Shown: one piece after another, positions 22,606-32,779 of the stretch
Layout: every line of letters begins with the position of its first letter
Position numbering within the stretch: the first letter of the stretch is position 1
Assembly (NCBI GenBank): GCA_021234155.1
Contig: JAJEKV010000066.1
Coordinates: 5,990,800-6,054,799, forward strand
Direction of reading: 5' to 3'
Source: Isoetes taiwanensis
Lineage: Eukaryota > Streptophyta > Lycopodiopsida > Isoetales > Isoetaceae
DNA length: 64,000 bases
The notes under the pieces: generated by a model
Databases searched by the model: none
The model's input: the letters and a program-made list of their open reading frames with translations, nothing else
What the model was told of the DNA's origin: nothing
Position numbers and translations under genes: made by a program

Positions 22606-22827
22606 TCATGGGTCACCCGAAATGGATGCCCTGTGGAAGGAATACATGACCACATCCTTCGGGCTGTCGCGCACAATTAGGCCAGTTGTTTCTATAGGGC
22701 TACACAAAAATGGTTGGCTACACAAAACGGCTACTTGGCTCCCAAGGAGTCGACCTTCATTTGTATGAGAACTTGCATGGATCCCCGAAGATGTAATCTT
22801 AAAAGGGTTGAATTGGCGTGAGGCCAT
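22606..22827 (-). pseudogene. Possible first exon of copy 2
   Basis: A 73-codon frame opening with ATG (MASRQFNPFKITSS) upstream of the intron acceptor of copy 2 and on the same strand. Its position suits a first coding exon, but no clean donor was found and the sequence is not recognised. Confidence 0.3.
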
Positions 22828-23159
22828 GCGAGGATTGATTGTTTAAAGGCTGCAGCATGAAGGAGGAGGGAGCTCATTCTAGTCACCAAGACAGAATATA
22901 CATAGCAGACTCTTCAATCTAACAGCTAGTAAGGATAGGACAGAAATTGAAATACAGGTGCTCATGTCAGTAAAAAACATCTTCCAAAAAATGTTTCATA
23001 AGTTGTGACTTGATTTGGAACTAGAGAACCAATGCCAAAATCACAGATCTACCATATTTAAGAAAAATTACCTTGGGAGTCACTTGCGCCATGTAAGTTC
23101 TCGGATATGGATATACTAAAGTAGGCGCTGAAGAGAGAAGGTTTCAAAAGCAGAAAGCA

Positions 23160-23605
23160 ATAAACATAAATGGGGGGAACTCGAGATCTGAATTTGAATT
23201 TATATGGAAATTCAAATTTGGAATTCAAATTCTCCCCCCCCATTTGCATGCATTTAATGTCGGGCAAACTTTATTGATGTTATTTGGGACACGTGCGCGA
23301 TGTCATTATATCTAGCGCACGTGTGTATTTTCAAATACTTTGGAATTTCAAATTTGAATTGTGGACCCTCGGCGGGACAACACCCCTTTATTACTTTCAA
23401 ACACGGCATGCCATGTGTAATGCGTATTGGTGGAGTCGGATTGCCGGTGGCGTCTAGGATTCCGCTCATTAATACTTGGCGCCGCCCATTATTTATGGAC
23501 TACAACGGTCCATTATAAAGGGAATTTGACACTTGTCCTCATACGGTGCAACCTCGGTGCATGCCTGCCTTATATAAGTATAGTTTATTCTGAATACACG
23601 CATTT
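23160..23605 (+). promoter_or_regulatory. Putative promoter of the ParB/methyltransferase-like gene
   Basis: Two CACGTG G-boxes (about 23290 and 23318) lie upstream of a TATATAAG box (about 23571), followed by a long leader with palindromes before the first coding ATG (24442). An AT-rich block with ATTCAAATTC followed by a C-run (about 23220-23240) recurs at 33455-33475, also beside CACGTG. The layout fits a plant core promoter reading rightward; no transcript evidence is available. Confidence 0.4.
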
Positions 23606-24441
23606 TTAACAGTCTGAACTTCCGCTCCCGAAACAGGCGCTTCGTTGTCACCATATCTTAGGACAAGGCGCCCTTCCACATCTTCACGACACGCCTGCTG
23701 ATGGAAAGTCGTCCGACGAAAGGAAGCAAAGGTAATGCTTCCATCACTGCCGGGTTGCTGTCACTGTCGATGTATTCTTTAATAATACTTCCGAGGACAC
23801 TGTTTTTATTTATTCTGTCATAACATCTATTCTATCTTCCTCTTCATTCTGGGTCTGTCATACAGTTACTTCCTTCTAATGAACTGTTCATACAGTAACT
23901 TTGTCTGTCATACAGTTACTTCCTTATAATGAACTGTTTTTCCTTCTAATCCCTCTCTATTCTTTCCTTCTCATCCACCTACTCAACTATTTGAGCAGGT
24001 CGTGTGCCACCTCCATAGTCGTTGGTTTCAGCATGTAATGTGCCTGATAGTCCATCCACCTAATCTAACAGGTGCTTTGGTAGAAAGCCGAAGATCTCAC
24101 CTTTCTTCCCGCTCTGCAAAACGGGCGCCCGCCCTATTTCACTGTTAAACACAGCTCTTAGCGGGTCACGATCCTGTGAGGTTAGTGGCAAGGCATTTCA
24201 TTGTGAAATTGGGCGGACGCCCAATTTCACAATGACATGCCTTTCCCCTGCCGCCCCCTTCAACCATTCCAATGTACTTCAAGACAACTATATTGGGCGG
24301 ACGCCCAATTTTTCTCAGAATTGTATGCCCATGGGTTCTTGGACATCTTCCGCCCCCTTTTCAAATTGGGCGCCCGCCCAATTTACTATAAAACTGTCTG
24401 TCAAATTATACTTCATGGTACTTTTCGATGTGATTTAATTC
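23606..24441 (+). other. Leader region with four palindromes and short repeats
   Basis: No coding sequence recognised. It contains TCATACAGTTACTTCCTT twice (about 23860 and 23911) and palindromes at 24118, 24206, 24290 and 24363 just before the first coding segment. It is probably 5' untranslated sequence, perhaps with an intron. Confidence 0.4.
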
Positions 24442-25402
24442 TTGTTTGATGCAATGGAGCAATGGCAAGAACAAAAGCATTTGCCAGCATGCCGGCTATG
24501 GTCTGGGATACCGCAGGCTATTCTGCGCGCAAAAGAGACGAAACAGGAATATACATTCCAAGGGATTGAAGTAGTTCAGGAGGAGGAAATCACTACATTT
24601 GCTGACCAATACCGTGGTGCATTGAAATAGGAAGCGTGAATCCTAAGTCGAGCACAAACCATCTCAAGGATTTATGTCTATACTTTGCCGTGCGGGGGAA
24701 CAAAAAGACAAGCAATGCTGGGATAGCAATTGATATGCTGGTAAGCGCAGAAGTACCCGGCGAGTTAGAAGTTTACGTGGAAGACGTATTGGACAAGTGC
24801 TTCCGTGCATTCAGGCTGCCACTTGCCAATTATGACCCCCAACTTATGTCAGCAAGCATTACCGAAAATCAAAACTCCTGCACCGCAAAGGGTTGGCAGC
24901 TCGACTCATACGAGAGCTTGGAAAGATCTGGGATTAGGAAGCATGGAGATGTTATAGACGGCTTCTACACAGTCAGGCAGTGGATTCTTGATCACAAGCA
25001 GACCAGGTCGAAGGGCTTGTATACAGAATATCATGGGAAGGCCGAGCCAAAAGTGTACGACACGGCCTGGTTGAGGTCTCGATATGGAGTTCCGAAAAGG
25101 GGAGAAGCAGAAAAAAGTGCAGAGAAGTCTAAGCACGTAGCAGTTGACAAGGTCACTGTTGCAAAGAAGAAGAGATCATCTTTGACATCAAACCCCAGCA
25201 CTGAGACGCCAGTTGTGCTTCTTGGAGGTATGGAAAAAAGACCAAGACACTCTAATCCGAGCAATAGTGCGGGAGAATCTTCTGAACATTCTGCTGATCT
25301 TCGGTTGATCAAGAAAAAAAGAGCAGAAGAACAAGTAGGCACCTCCTCTAAGAAACCAAGACGTCCCACTCCGCCTCAGAGTCCATCTGGGACAAGCGAG
25401 GG
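24442..25402 (+). pseudogene. N-terminal segment of the ParB/methyltransferase-like gene
   Basis: Opens with ATG (MFDAMEQWQEQKHLPACRLW), is interrupted by a frameshift near 24620, and resumes as an uninterrupted frame from about 24615. That frame has a globular part (FRAFRLPLANYDPQLM, WILDHKQTRSKG) and then a Ser/Lys/Pro-rich linker with basic clusters resembling nuclear localisation signals (KKKRSS, EKRPRHS, KKPRRP). The frame shifts at the G-run near 25400 into the ParB-like segment. No family is recognised for the globular part. The open frame continues to 25481 but is probably out of register there. Confidence 0.5.
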
Positions 25403-26087
25403 GGTGATCAAACACATAGCGATAGTGAAGAAGGGGGATCATTGCCAATGGTACAGTATACAGCCTCTACTGGGGAGTTAACACAGGAAAGTAGGCGTGA
25501 ATTATCTCAGAGCGCCATGTTGAGCATCAAGCATAGGGAGAGGATTTATCCACTTGGTGTTGGGTTCGAAATTGACGTCGACATATTCAAGATGCATCAA
25601 GCCCCTGCAAACATGACTTGCAGGGTCATCAGTGCAGAACATGTGGATACCCTTTACGAATCTTTCATAACTATGCAGATGCATCCACCATGTGCAGATG
25701 TCGTTCCATTTGACCCGTCGACAGGGCGTGCTATTAAATGGAAGAGAGAAAGTGATTTGGACAACGCGGAATTCTGGATCGTGAATGGAAATCACACTAC
25801 AGCCGTTGCTCAAATCCTTGTGAACCAGGCTTTGGAATGGCCCCCAGAGAGGAAGCATTTGAAAGATTTGATTTTTTTCTTTTATGCAAAGAGAAAGTGT
25901 CGTGTACTGGCTGGAAACCTAACTCCAACGGAATATGTTAAGGTCAGCCAGGAAACAAATGATATCATAGTGAAGACAATCCATGCAGCTGTCTTTTTCG
26001 AGGAGGTTCAAGAAACCAATCGATTGGAAGGCGTATGGCAAGCCAAGAAAGGAAAGCGTGGTCGATCCAACGAAGGGGCTTACTTTC
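25403..26087 (+). pseudogene. ParB/sulfiredoxin-like segment
   Basis: Continuous frame. Key motif FWIVNGNHTTAVAQILV (about 25770-25820) resembles the ParB core V-x-G-x-H/R-R-x-x-A, but the usual Arg is Thr, so nuclease or CTPase chemistry is doubtful. A predicted beta strand precedes it and a KDLIFFFYAKRKCR segment follows. The segment ends at a consensus donor, C|GTAAGT (26088). ParB-like domains bind or cut DNA or hydrolyse CTP in bacteria; here only the fold is suggested by motif order. Confidence 0.5.
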
Positions 26088-26324
26088 GTAAGTTATCTCC
26101 CCATTGAGCTGCTACATGCAATCCAAATCCGGTCAGCCCAATTTCAGCAAAATCGGGCGGGCGCCCAATTTCACCCAGGCATTGTTCTTTGAATAGGGCG
26201 GGCGCCCAATTTCACTCCAAATACGGCGCACGCCCAATTTGATACCCTTAATGATCGTCCATATTGTATTTTCGTCCAGTTCTTTTGTCGTCTCAACTTA
26301 TCTTACAGTATCTTTTGTTTGCAG
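26088..26324 (+). other. Intron 1 with three palindromes
   Basis: Begins GTAAGT and ends TTTGTTTGCAG. Palindromes start at 26150, 26191 and 26219. The splice does not restore the downstream frame (exon 1 phase does not match the open frame EWLAIAKQTLKN that follows), so a small indel at the exon edge is likely. Confidence 0.55.
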
Positions 26325-27395
26325 GAATGGCTAGCTATAGCAAAACAGACCCTGAAGAATAAGAGCATGCGAGACTACGATTACTTCGTCTATCTCGACG
26401 AAGAAAGTTGGAATATGTGCACTTTCGTGTGGCTCAACTATTTACGAGGAGGACGAGCTCAAGGATGAGAATGGCGGCTGTAATTGAAGTCAAAGATCGT
26501 CCCGAGGATGTTCACAAACAATTCTTGTCGGCCATCAAGTCTATGCATCCCATGGACTTGCAAAGATTAATGAGAGAGATCATGGCAGGCACCACGTTCA
26601 TCAAGGCCACTAAGGCTTATAAAGGAAGACGTGTCATGAAGACAAGAGCGCATGAACTAAGGAAAATTGGCATTGTTGAGCGTGCATTACTGAAATATCT
26701 AAGAGAGGTGAAGAAGTTAAAAGTCGAAAATATGGATGAAGTCAGACAGTTTCATCCCATATTCACAGAGAACCTCATGCTGATGTTTGCAAACAGTGTC
26801 AGTGATTGGACAGAGAGTCGGAAAGAAGCTGAGAAGGAAAATCTCCCAGAGACTCTAATTACAAAGGTCAACGAATACCTCCGTGGACCAGTTGAAGAGG
26901 GTTCGAAGGCTTTCAAATGCCTGACTGTCAGTCCACTAGGGATGTGTGTTAATGTCGTGAATACGTCAGCACGTCTAGTTGGATGTGACTTCAGGAACAT
27001 TAAGAAATGGTCGGTAGAAGAGTATCAGAAATTCATGGATCAGATTAGTATCCTAACGGACCAGCAGTTATACTGGATAACGATATTCATCAGCCCAGAG
27101 CATTTGAATGATTGCTTGGCAGCAATGAAAACAATAGATGGTGGTAGTCGGGTGTGGATTGGAGCCTACAGGGATCCAAAAGCAAAGTCAGGATCTAAAA
27201 GCAAAGTTCGTGAGCTTCAGAGTGTAGTCCTTGTCATGTACGTGGCCCGAGACCAAGCGGCAGCTCCTGCACTTGATGACTTGAATCTATGCTTTACAGA
27301 GAGTGACCATCCACAAATACATTCGAAATTTCCCGACCACCTTAAGGAGACGGAGGACATCGAGAAGAAGTTGCCAGACGAGGAGTGCTCCGCAG
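26325..27395 (+). pseudogene. Middle segment with degenerate methyltransferase motif IV region
   Basis: Starts EWLAIAKQTLKNKSMRDYDY, shifts frame near 26465, then stays open to 27395. The region ARLVGCDFRNIKKWSVEEYQ (about 26970-27030) followed by LYWITIFISPEHL has the layout of motif IV and the next strand in amino-methyltransferases, but the catalytic D/N-P-P-Y/W is replaced by CDFR. If the alignment is right, the domain would be catalytically dead or altered. It ends at the donor GCAG|GTAATA. Confidence 0.45.
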
Positions 27396-27461
27396 GTAAT
27401 ACTCTCAAATAGGGCGGTCGCCCAATTTATGTTTCTTTTGCTGACATAGCTTCTCTTTCAG
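27396..27461 (+). other. 66-bp intron 2 with one palindrome
   Basis: GTAATA to TTTCAG, with a phase-1 splice that gives GCG TAT TGG in frame on both sides. A 22-bp palindrome fills 27407-27428, a third of the intron. Confidence 0.75.
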
Positions 27462-28336
27462 CGTATTGGTTGTATCGTCCTTGGGGTGATAAGACCGCAG
27501 CTGGTGGGTCTGGACCTCTCGTTCCCAATCAACTACAAGCCAAGACCTGCACGTATTTGGTCCGCAAACTAATGATGGAGGGTTGCAGCGTTCTTGATTT
27601 CTTTTCTGGAGGTTCCTTCAGTCGTGCAGCGCTATGCGAAGGATACAAAGCAACTTCCTTCGAGGTGGACGAGAACCTGCAGCTGAAGCTAGTACAGATC
27701 TTCGATCAACTAGAAGTTATGTTGGACAAAAATAAATCGATGGCCCGGCGGAGACAGAAAATTGCAGAGGGCAAGAAGAAGAAATCAAGTTCCAAGCCTG
27801 TACAGTTAGACTTGAATCCCCTGTTAGCAAATCCATTCTCTCCTCAGACAGTTCAGGAATTGCAGTCCACTCTCCGCCTGAGTAAGGATTCCCTTTCAGA
27901 TCAAATTAAGAAGCCTGCAGGAATAGGAAGTAAGGATCTTTCCATCTTCCGAATGAAAAAGGATAGAATTAATATGCTGGCAGGTACCCAAGTTGTGAAC
28001 ACTCAAGATGTCGTTGAGGCTAGCTCGAAATTCAATGACATAGTGGACAACGAGCGTGAGGAATCCTTCGTCAAGGACACACCTCAAAGTCAACAGGACG
28101 AGGAGCCAGATAAAGAGGAACATCAAGAGAAAGAACAAAGGGAGGTAGGCAATACAGATGTAGATAAGGAGACCGGTCAGGTAGACACAATCGAGGGAGG
28201 GACAGGTGAACAAGGTGCCACGCTGAGCAATGAAGAATTCATTAACAGGATGGAAGCTATAAAGCAAGCCGCCCAGCAACAACAGGGTGAACGTACTGAC
28301 GTCGGCAACACTGAAGAGAACCCCCCAGACCCGTGA
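27462..28336 (+). pseudogene. Methyltransferase motif I segment and acidic tail
   Basis: Reads AYWLYRPWGDK, then a possible motif X stretch and SVLDFFSGGSFSRAALCEGY with FEVDEN, matching motif I (DxFxGxG) and the acidic residue that binds the ribose of S-adenosylmethionine. The order, motif IV region before motif I, suits beta-class amino-methyltransferases. The tail is long, charged and Gln/Glu-rich, probably disordered or coiled coil. The stop TGA at 28334 is followed 30 bp later by a palindrome (28366). Confidence 0.55.
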
Positions 28337-28782
28337 AAAGAGCTTGGAGATTATGAGAGTTGCCGAAATTGGGCGGGCGCCCAATTTCAGCAGTCCGATC
28401 CTTCGAATCACTATCCTATCCTGTAATTTTGTATGGAAGATGAAATTTATAATCTCGGATCTTGTAATCATTAAATTATAAAATACAAACTTTTGTTGTG
28501 ATGCTCTTCATTCTATTGAAATTCATTTGTTGTATTGTAATTGTTGTATTGAACGTCTGACAAAATTGGGCGGACGCCCAATTTCTCTTCGCTATACATG
28601 TTTCCACTTAGAAATTGGGCGTGCGCCCAATTTTAACCCGGACGTGAAGTCAGGATGAAGTGCAGAAGAAGTGGAGGTGCAGACCAACGATTTTACAAAC
28701 TATTCAGGTTCGAAACATGAAGTAAAATTTACTATGCAGGTACCCAAGTTTATCAGATTAGAAGAAGATGGCAAGTAATGAT

Positions 28783-29031
28783 CTAGGGGGACTCTTCCGA
28801 GTCATTCTCACCAGCCACCCCAGTGATCTTTTCTATCATGTACATTTGATGCTCTCTATTCCATATCAGATGGATGATAACATCGAAGGGATCAGGATAA
28901 TGGCGAGGATTGAGACTCACAGTGGTCATCCAATCTTCCATGGCTATTTCTATTTCGCGACCTTTGCTTGAAGTTTTCGTGTGATTCATCTTGCGTAATG
29001 GAATCACGTTCGGGACCAACGGGGAGACCAC
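28783..29031 (-). CDS. Small ORF, unknown
   Basis: An 82-codon minus-strand frame (DPFDVIIHLIWNREHQMYM) in the palindrome-rich region. A plus-strand frame over the same DNA (28768-28971) is also open, so which is real is unclear. No family recognised. Confidence 0.2.
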   Translation of the reverse strand: MVSPLVPNVIPLRKMNHTKTSSKGREIEIAMEDWMTTVSLNPRHYPDPFDVIIHLIWNREHQMYMIEKITGVAGENDSEESP

Positions 29032-29235
29032 ATGGTTAGACTAAGGCCAAATTTGTTGGCCAACATTGGTTTGATATATATTTATACCAACCAAAATTAT
29101 TGTTGGTATTATACACAATAATTATTGGATATACTTACCAATCGTATGTGCTAATAATGTTACTCTGATTTGCTTCATCAATAATTACTTGGCTATAAGT
29201 ATTGCGCATTCGAGTGCATAGCACAGCCCTTTGCA

Positions 29236-29466
29236 ATGTCTCTAGCGCCGCTAGAGTTCTTGAGAGGTCCCAATTGCCTCCACCTCCGAGAGCATTTGGA
29301 CACCCTCACTTGCCTCATGACTTTCGGCGACCTTCATGCATGCATTATCAAAGGGATCACCCTTGATACTGGGCTGCATGGTATAGCTAATGGTCGACCG
29401 AAAGACTCCCGGCGAAAGTACCATGTTACTATCCATATTGTTTGGGTTCCGGAGCGCGACGCTTAG
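29236..29466 (+). CDS. Small ORF, unknown
   Basis: A 76-codon plus-strand frame ending RRKYHVTIHIVWVPERDA. The end resembles IIHLIW in the small minus-strand ORF at 28783-29031, which hints that the two small frames may be related. An overlapping minus-strand frame is treated as a shadow. Confidence 0.2.
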   Translation: MSLAPLEFLRGPNCLHLREHLDTLTCLMTFGDLHACIIKGITLDTGLHGIANGRPKDSRRKYHVTIHIVWVPERDA

Positions 29467-29910
29467 GAGATTGACAAAATCACCAATAATTACAATCTAT
29501 GAGATGTATTTCATGAGTTCATAAGAATTTATATCTGAAATGACTGTTATAGGTAGCATCCACACTTGGTCACATAGTTTTCAAGTTGGATTAATTATAT
29601 TTGATAACAGATTTGTATTTGTATTTTCAAGAAGTCTAACGAAATTGGGCGGCCGCCCTATTTCCTTTGGAGGCTAGTATTAAACTTTGTTCAGACGACT
29701 ATGAGGGCAAATTGGGCGGGCGCCCAATTTGCACAAAACAAATTGGTGTCTAGGGATTGTGGCCTATGCTCCATCATAAAAATAGATAGAACCGGTTCCA
29801 TTCATTAAGAAATGCATTACATAGATGTCATACACATATTATAAAACCAAATAAAACAACATGCCTCGACGTAGGCAGTTCGACAAAAACAGAATACAAA
29901 GTAGAAAATA

Positions 29911-30303
29911 TCAGGGTGCAGTTTTTAAGTCAATGGCTAGTTCGACTTGAATAAGATCACCCTGATCGAACTCATCAATGTAATTTTTGCTATACAGGTC
30001 CAGCCATTCATCCAATTCAAGGATCGAGTGAGGAGTGTTGACAATGAGCTTGGTTACCAAATCTTCACGCTGCCTTTTCTCCTTTTTATAAAGCTTCTTA
30101 AATAATGGTCTGAATGAGTTGTGCAGCCAAACATCCTCTAATTTGAGTAGCCTCTTCAGGGCCTCTCCCCTGTAGACAAGTCGTTTCAATGATATCAGGG
30201 AAGCTTCCAACTCCACCCTAGTGAGTTGATAATTGTTTTCCTTTAACAACCCATCCCCACGGAGGAGCTTCATGACCTGCCTAATCGATTTCGTTTCTTC
30301 CAT
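29911..30303 (-). CDS. 130-aa charged helical protein, unknown
   Basis: A clean 130-codon frame, ATG to stop, without internal breaks, unlike its neighbours. The product is Leu/Lys/Glu-rich and predicted helical (RLVYRGEALKRLLKLEDVWL, FKKLYKKEKRQREDLV) with an acidic C-terminus. No signal peptide or membrane segment. Palindromes lie 180-270 bp beyond its 3' end and the long hairpin lies 300 bp upstream. It could be a third gene of the same mobile unit. Confidence 0.4.
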   Translation of the reverse strand: MEETKSIRQVMKLLRGDGLLKENNYQLTRVELEASLISLKRLVYRGEALKRLLKLEDVWLHNSFRPLFKKLYKKEKRQREDLVTKLIVNTPHSILELDEWLDLYSKNYIDEFDQGDLIQVELAIDLKTAP

Positions 30304-30608
30304 TCTCGATTTATCTCATTCTCGCACCTCAACCTCGCGAATTGATTCGCGTGGGCTAAGATACGCTCCATCGATATGGGATCAAGATTTCGGGTCATTG
30401 TGAGTCCATACCGGCGCCTCGTTTCAACCATTCTCACTGCTTCGTTATGAATCTATGCTACACAGATTTGCAAAACAAAGCCTCACTAGCAACACCTCAC
30501 ACACAGGACGCGCTTTTCCTTGACCGCGAGTTGGGCGGGCTTGTCCTTGGCTTAATAGAAAAAGCTTCTGCCATATCACCTACCAGCACGTTTCCCGAAA
30601 AATTCCGT

Positions 30609-30795
30609 CCTTCTATTTAAAAAACCATCATATTTTAGAAATTTGACTCAATTTCGGAGGCGTATGGACTCAGGGAAAGTCCATATATAATGAAACAGTG
30701 CAGCACTGTTTCATTATATATGGACTTTCCCTGAGTCCATACGCCTCCGAAATTGAGTCAAACTTCTGGAATATTATGGTTTTTTTTAATAGAAT
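30609..30795. repeat. Long near-perfect inverted repeat (hairpin)
   Basis: Centre at 30702, within GAAACAGTGC and GCACTGTTTC. The inner 60-bp arms are almost identical; similarity continues to about 93 bp each side with a few mismatches. Transcribed, it would form a long hairpin RNA. It may be a foldback transposon, a MITE or an inverted duplication able to feed small-RNA production. An 18-bp stretch, TTTCATTATATATGGACT, also occurs at 36467-36484 in GHTHEDID copy 3. Confidence 0.85.
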
Positions 30796-31570
30796 GATGC
30801 AAATTGTCTAGAATATTGTCTAGAATATAGGGTTGTGAGAGCATATTGTGCACAATAAGATGAACTAGAACAACTTTAAGACATTAAAATTATACATAAT
30901 TTCATTAAAACATCATACACTTCTCAAAGCTTTCATATAGCAATTGAAAGTAAAGTTAATGTTATGAAAATGTTAAAGTTTCAAATATCCATCATCCGTA
31001 TGTTATGCGACTGCAATTCCTCATCAAGGGGGGTTCACAGTTTTGGGCGTATAACCCATCTGCATGCACGGGGAGGGGGTTTTTTGGACCCATTTTCGTA
31101 CATATACAGTCGGCAGGGGGTCCTTTTTCTGGTATTTTTTGCACTATCCTAGGTAATTTTTATTCGAAAGGGGTCAAAATTTGCTTTTAAAGATCCGTAT
31201 ACAGGGGGTTTTTTGCCACCCCATGCACGCAGATGGCATATCCCCCTTATACATGAGTGAATCCCCCTTGTTCCTCATCGGAGACTTTTCTCGGCTCTTC
31301 TGGGATTATTGCTATTTTCCTGCACATACCCGGGTGAATGTTAGTATTGTAATAGGTTATCGAGAGGAACATACAAGTGTGAAATTGGGTGACCGCCGTA
31401 TTTAAGTCTAGCTTTACGTCCAATAACATATTTATAATGTTATGGAAGTGTTGCTTAAAGGGGCATTATGCAAAAAGAATTCAATTAACTAAGAAAAAAT
31501 GCGTTGTGTAACTAAAGAATTAAAATTAAGTTAAAAAAATCAATTTCAGAACTAAAGCTAACCTAACCTA
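30796..31570. other. Spacer with one weak palindrome
   Basis: AT-rich sequence with G- and T-runs (31060-31220). A degenerate palindrome starts at 31382. Two overlapping short plus-strand frames (30964-31190) are not recognised and are probably chance. Confidence 0.4.
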
Positions 31571-31574
31571 ACCC

Positions 31575-31698
31575 TAACGGCTAACCCTAATACAGCTTCT
31601 AGCCATGGCAAAAAACCTATCGGATATGGTATGGCCTAACGGCTAACCCTAACACAGCTTCGAGCTATGGCAAAAACCTATTGGGTATGGTATGGCGG
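31575..31698. repeat. 62-bp tandem duplication with CTAACCCTAA motifs
   Basis: Two units, each containing GGCTAACCCTAA, ACAGCTTC and a short stretch ending GGTATGGTATGGC. The CTAACCCTAA words look telomere-like but are too few to be telomeric. A plus-strand frame over 31692-32105 contains smaller repeats of CATGAATCCTGCTA and is not recognised. Confidence 0.75.
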
Positions 31699-32375
31699 CA
31701 CAGGTAGCGGCTATGGCCGAGCTTGAAACTTGGTCGGGTATGGCCGAGATGGCCGGGTATGGCAGGTATGACCCAGCTCAGATACTGTGTTTTAGGGCCA
31801 AGCTCAATACTGCTATTCAGAAGAAGAAGCTCATGGAACTGAGTTTTTTTTTTTTTCATGTGTTGGAGTTTGGCACCATGATTGGATTGAAATCATCCCC
31901 GATGAACTGGGCAGCAGAATCACTCCGTCATTTGTGGCCTTCACAGACACAATATTTCATCAGAGATGCAGCCGAGAGTGAGGCTGCCATGAATCCTGCT
32001 AGTATTACTGTCTTTGCCATAAATCTTGTTAGTATTACTGCCATGAATCCTGCTATTGTATTTCAAAGTAGTTCCTGGAGCTGTAGATGCAGCCATAATG
32101 GTTGAAATATTATAAGGATGAAGGATTTGCTTCAAATGGTGCTCGTTTTGAGGCATGTCTGCTTTGAAGGATATAAGAAAATATTAAGTTTAACAGGATT
32201 TGTGCATCAGGAATTGCTTCAAAGAGCGTATGTGGCAGGCAAATTGATGTGAAGCCCAATGGGAAATGTGGTTCCAGAAATCAATTGGACACAAGGATTT
32301 GAGCACAAGGAATTCCATGCGCACAGAATTCTAGAGAAGGGGTTCAAGGAAGCCGATGCAGTTGTAATGGCCTGC

Positions 32376-32742
32376 AAATTGGGCGGTCGCCGGATTTCTT
32401 GCCAGACAGGACTAGGACTGAGTTACAGTTACTAGACAAGACAAGAGGTAAAAAAATGATGCTCCTGCAAATTTCTTGCCGGATTTCTTGCCAGACATGA
32501 CTCACGTATAGTTATTAGTTACTAGACTACAGGTTCCTAGACAAGACAAGATTTAAATAAAATGAGTTTGTCCCACACAGTGATCGTCCTGCAAATTGGG
32601 CGGACGCCAGATTTCTTGCCAGACAGGACTAGACGAGAGGTCAAAAAAATAAACCGTCACAAGATAGACAAGACCATTGTTAAGGGCCTTGAAATTGGGC
32701 GACCATTGTTAAGGGCCTTGAAATTGGGCGGTTGCCTAATTT
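32376..32742. repeat. Imperfect repeats built around palindromes
   Basis: The block ATTTCTTGCCAGACAGGACT follows palindromes at 32376 and 32593, with a third diverged copy near 32485. A 29-bp unit (GACCATTGTTAAGGGCCTTG plus AAATTGGGC) is duplicated in tandem at 32671 and 32701. Palindrome copies have therefore multiplied partly by local duplication. Confidence 0.75.
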
Positions 32743-32779
32743 CAGGTACAAGCTGTTCACTTGGAGATATATGGTGAAC

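Larger units (their letters stand above)
24442..28336 (+). pseudogene. ParB-like plus DNA-methyltransferase-like fusion gene, frameshifted
   Basis: A multi-exon gene that can be followed from ATG 24442 to the stop at 28336. Segments in order: an N-terminal region (24442-25402), a ParB/sulfiredoxin-like segment (to 26087), an intron (26088-26324), a middle region (26325-27395), a 66-bp intron (27396-27461) and a methyltransferase motif I region with an acidic tail (27462-28336). Probable one-base indels lie near 24620, in a G-run near 25400 and near 26465, so this copy is a pseudogene or the assembly has indel errors. ParB-methyltransferase fusions are known from phages and bacteria. Introns, TATA-type promoter and plant context argue against contamination. 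Palindromes lie in its leader, both introns and 3' flank. Confidence 0.6.

Noticed and set aside
24442-28336. Bacterial or phage contamination carrying a ParB-methyltransferase gene
   Set aside because: The gene has GT-AG introns, a TATA/G-box upstream region and neighbours that are plant transposable elements.
18900-31000. Integrated large DNA virus segment
   Set aside because: ParB and methyltransferase motifs would fit, but no capsid, polymerase or packaging gene is seen and the companion gene is transposase-like. Left as an untested alternative.
31560-31700. Interstitial telomere array
   Set aside because: Only a few CTAACCCTAA words occur, inside a longer 62-bp duplication. Likewise the TTAGGG words at 55382-55400 are too few.
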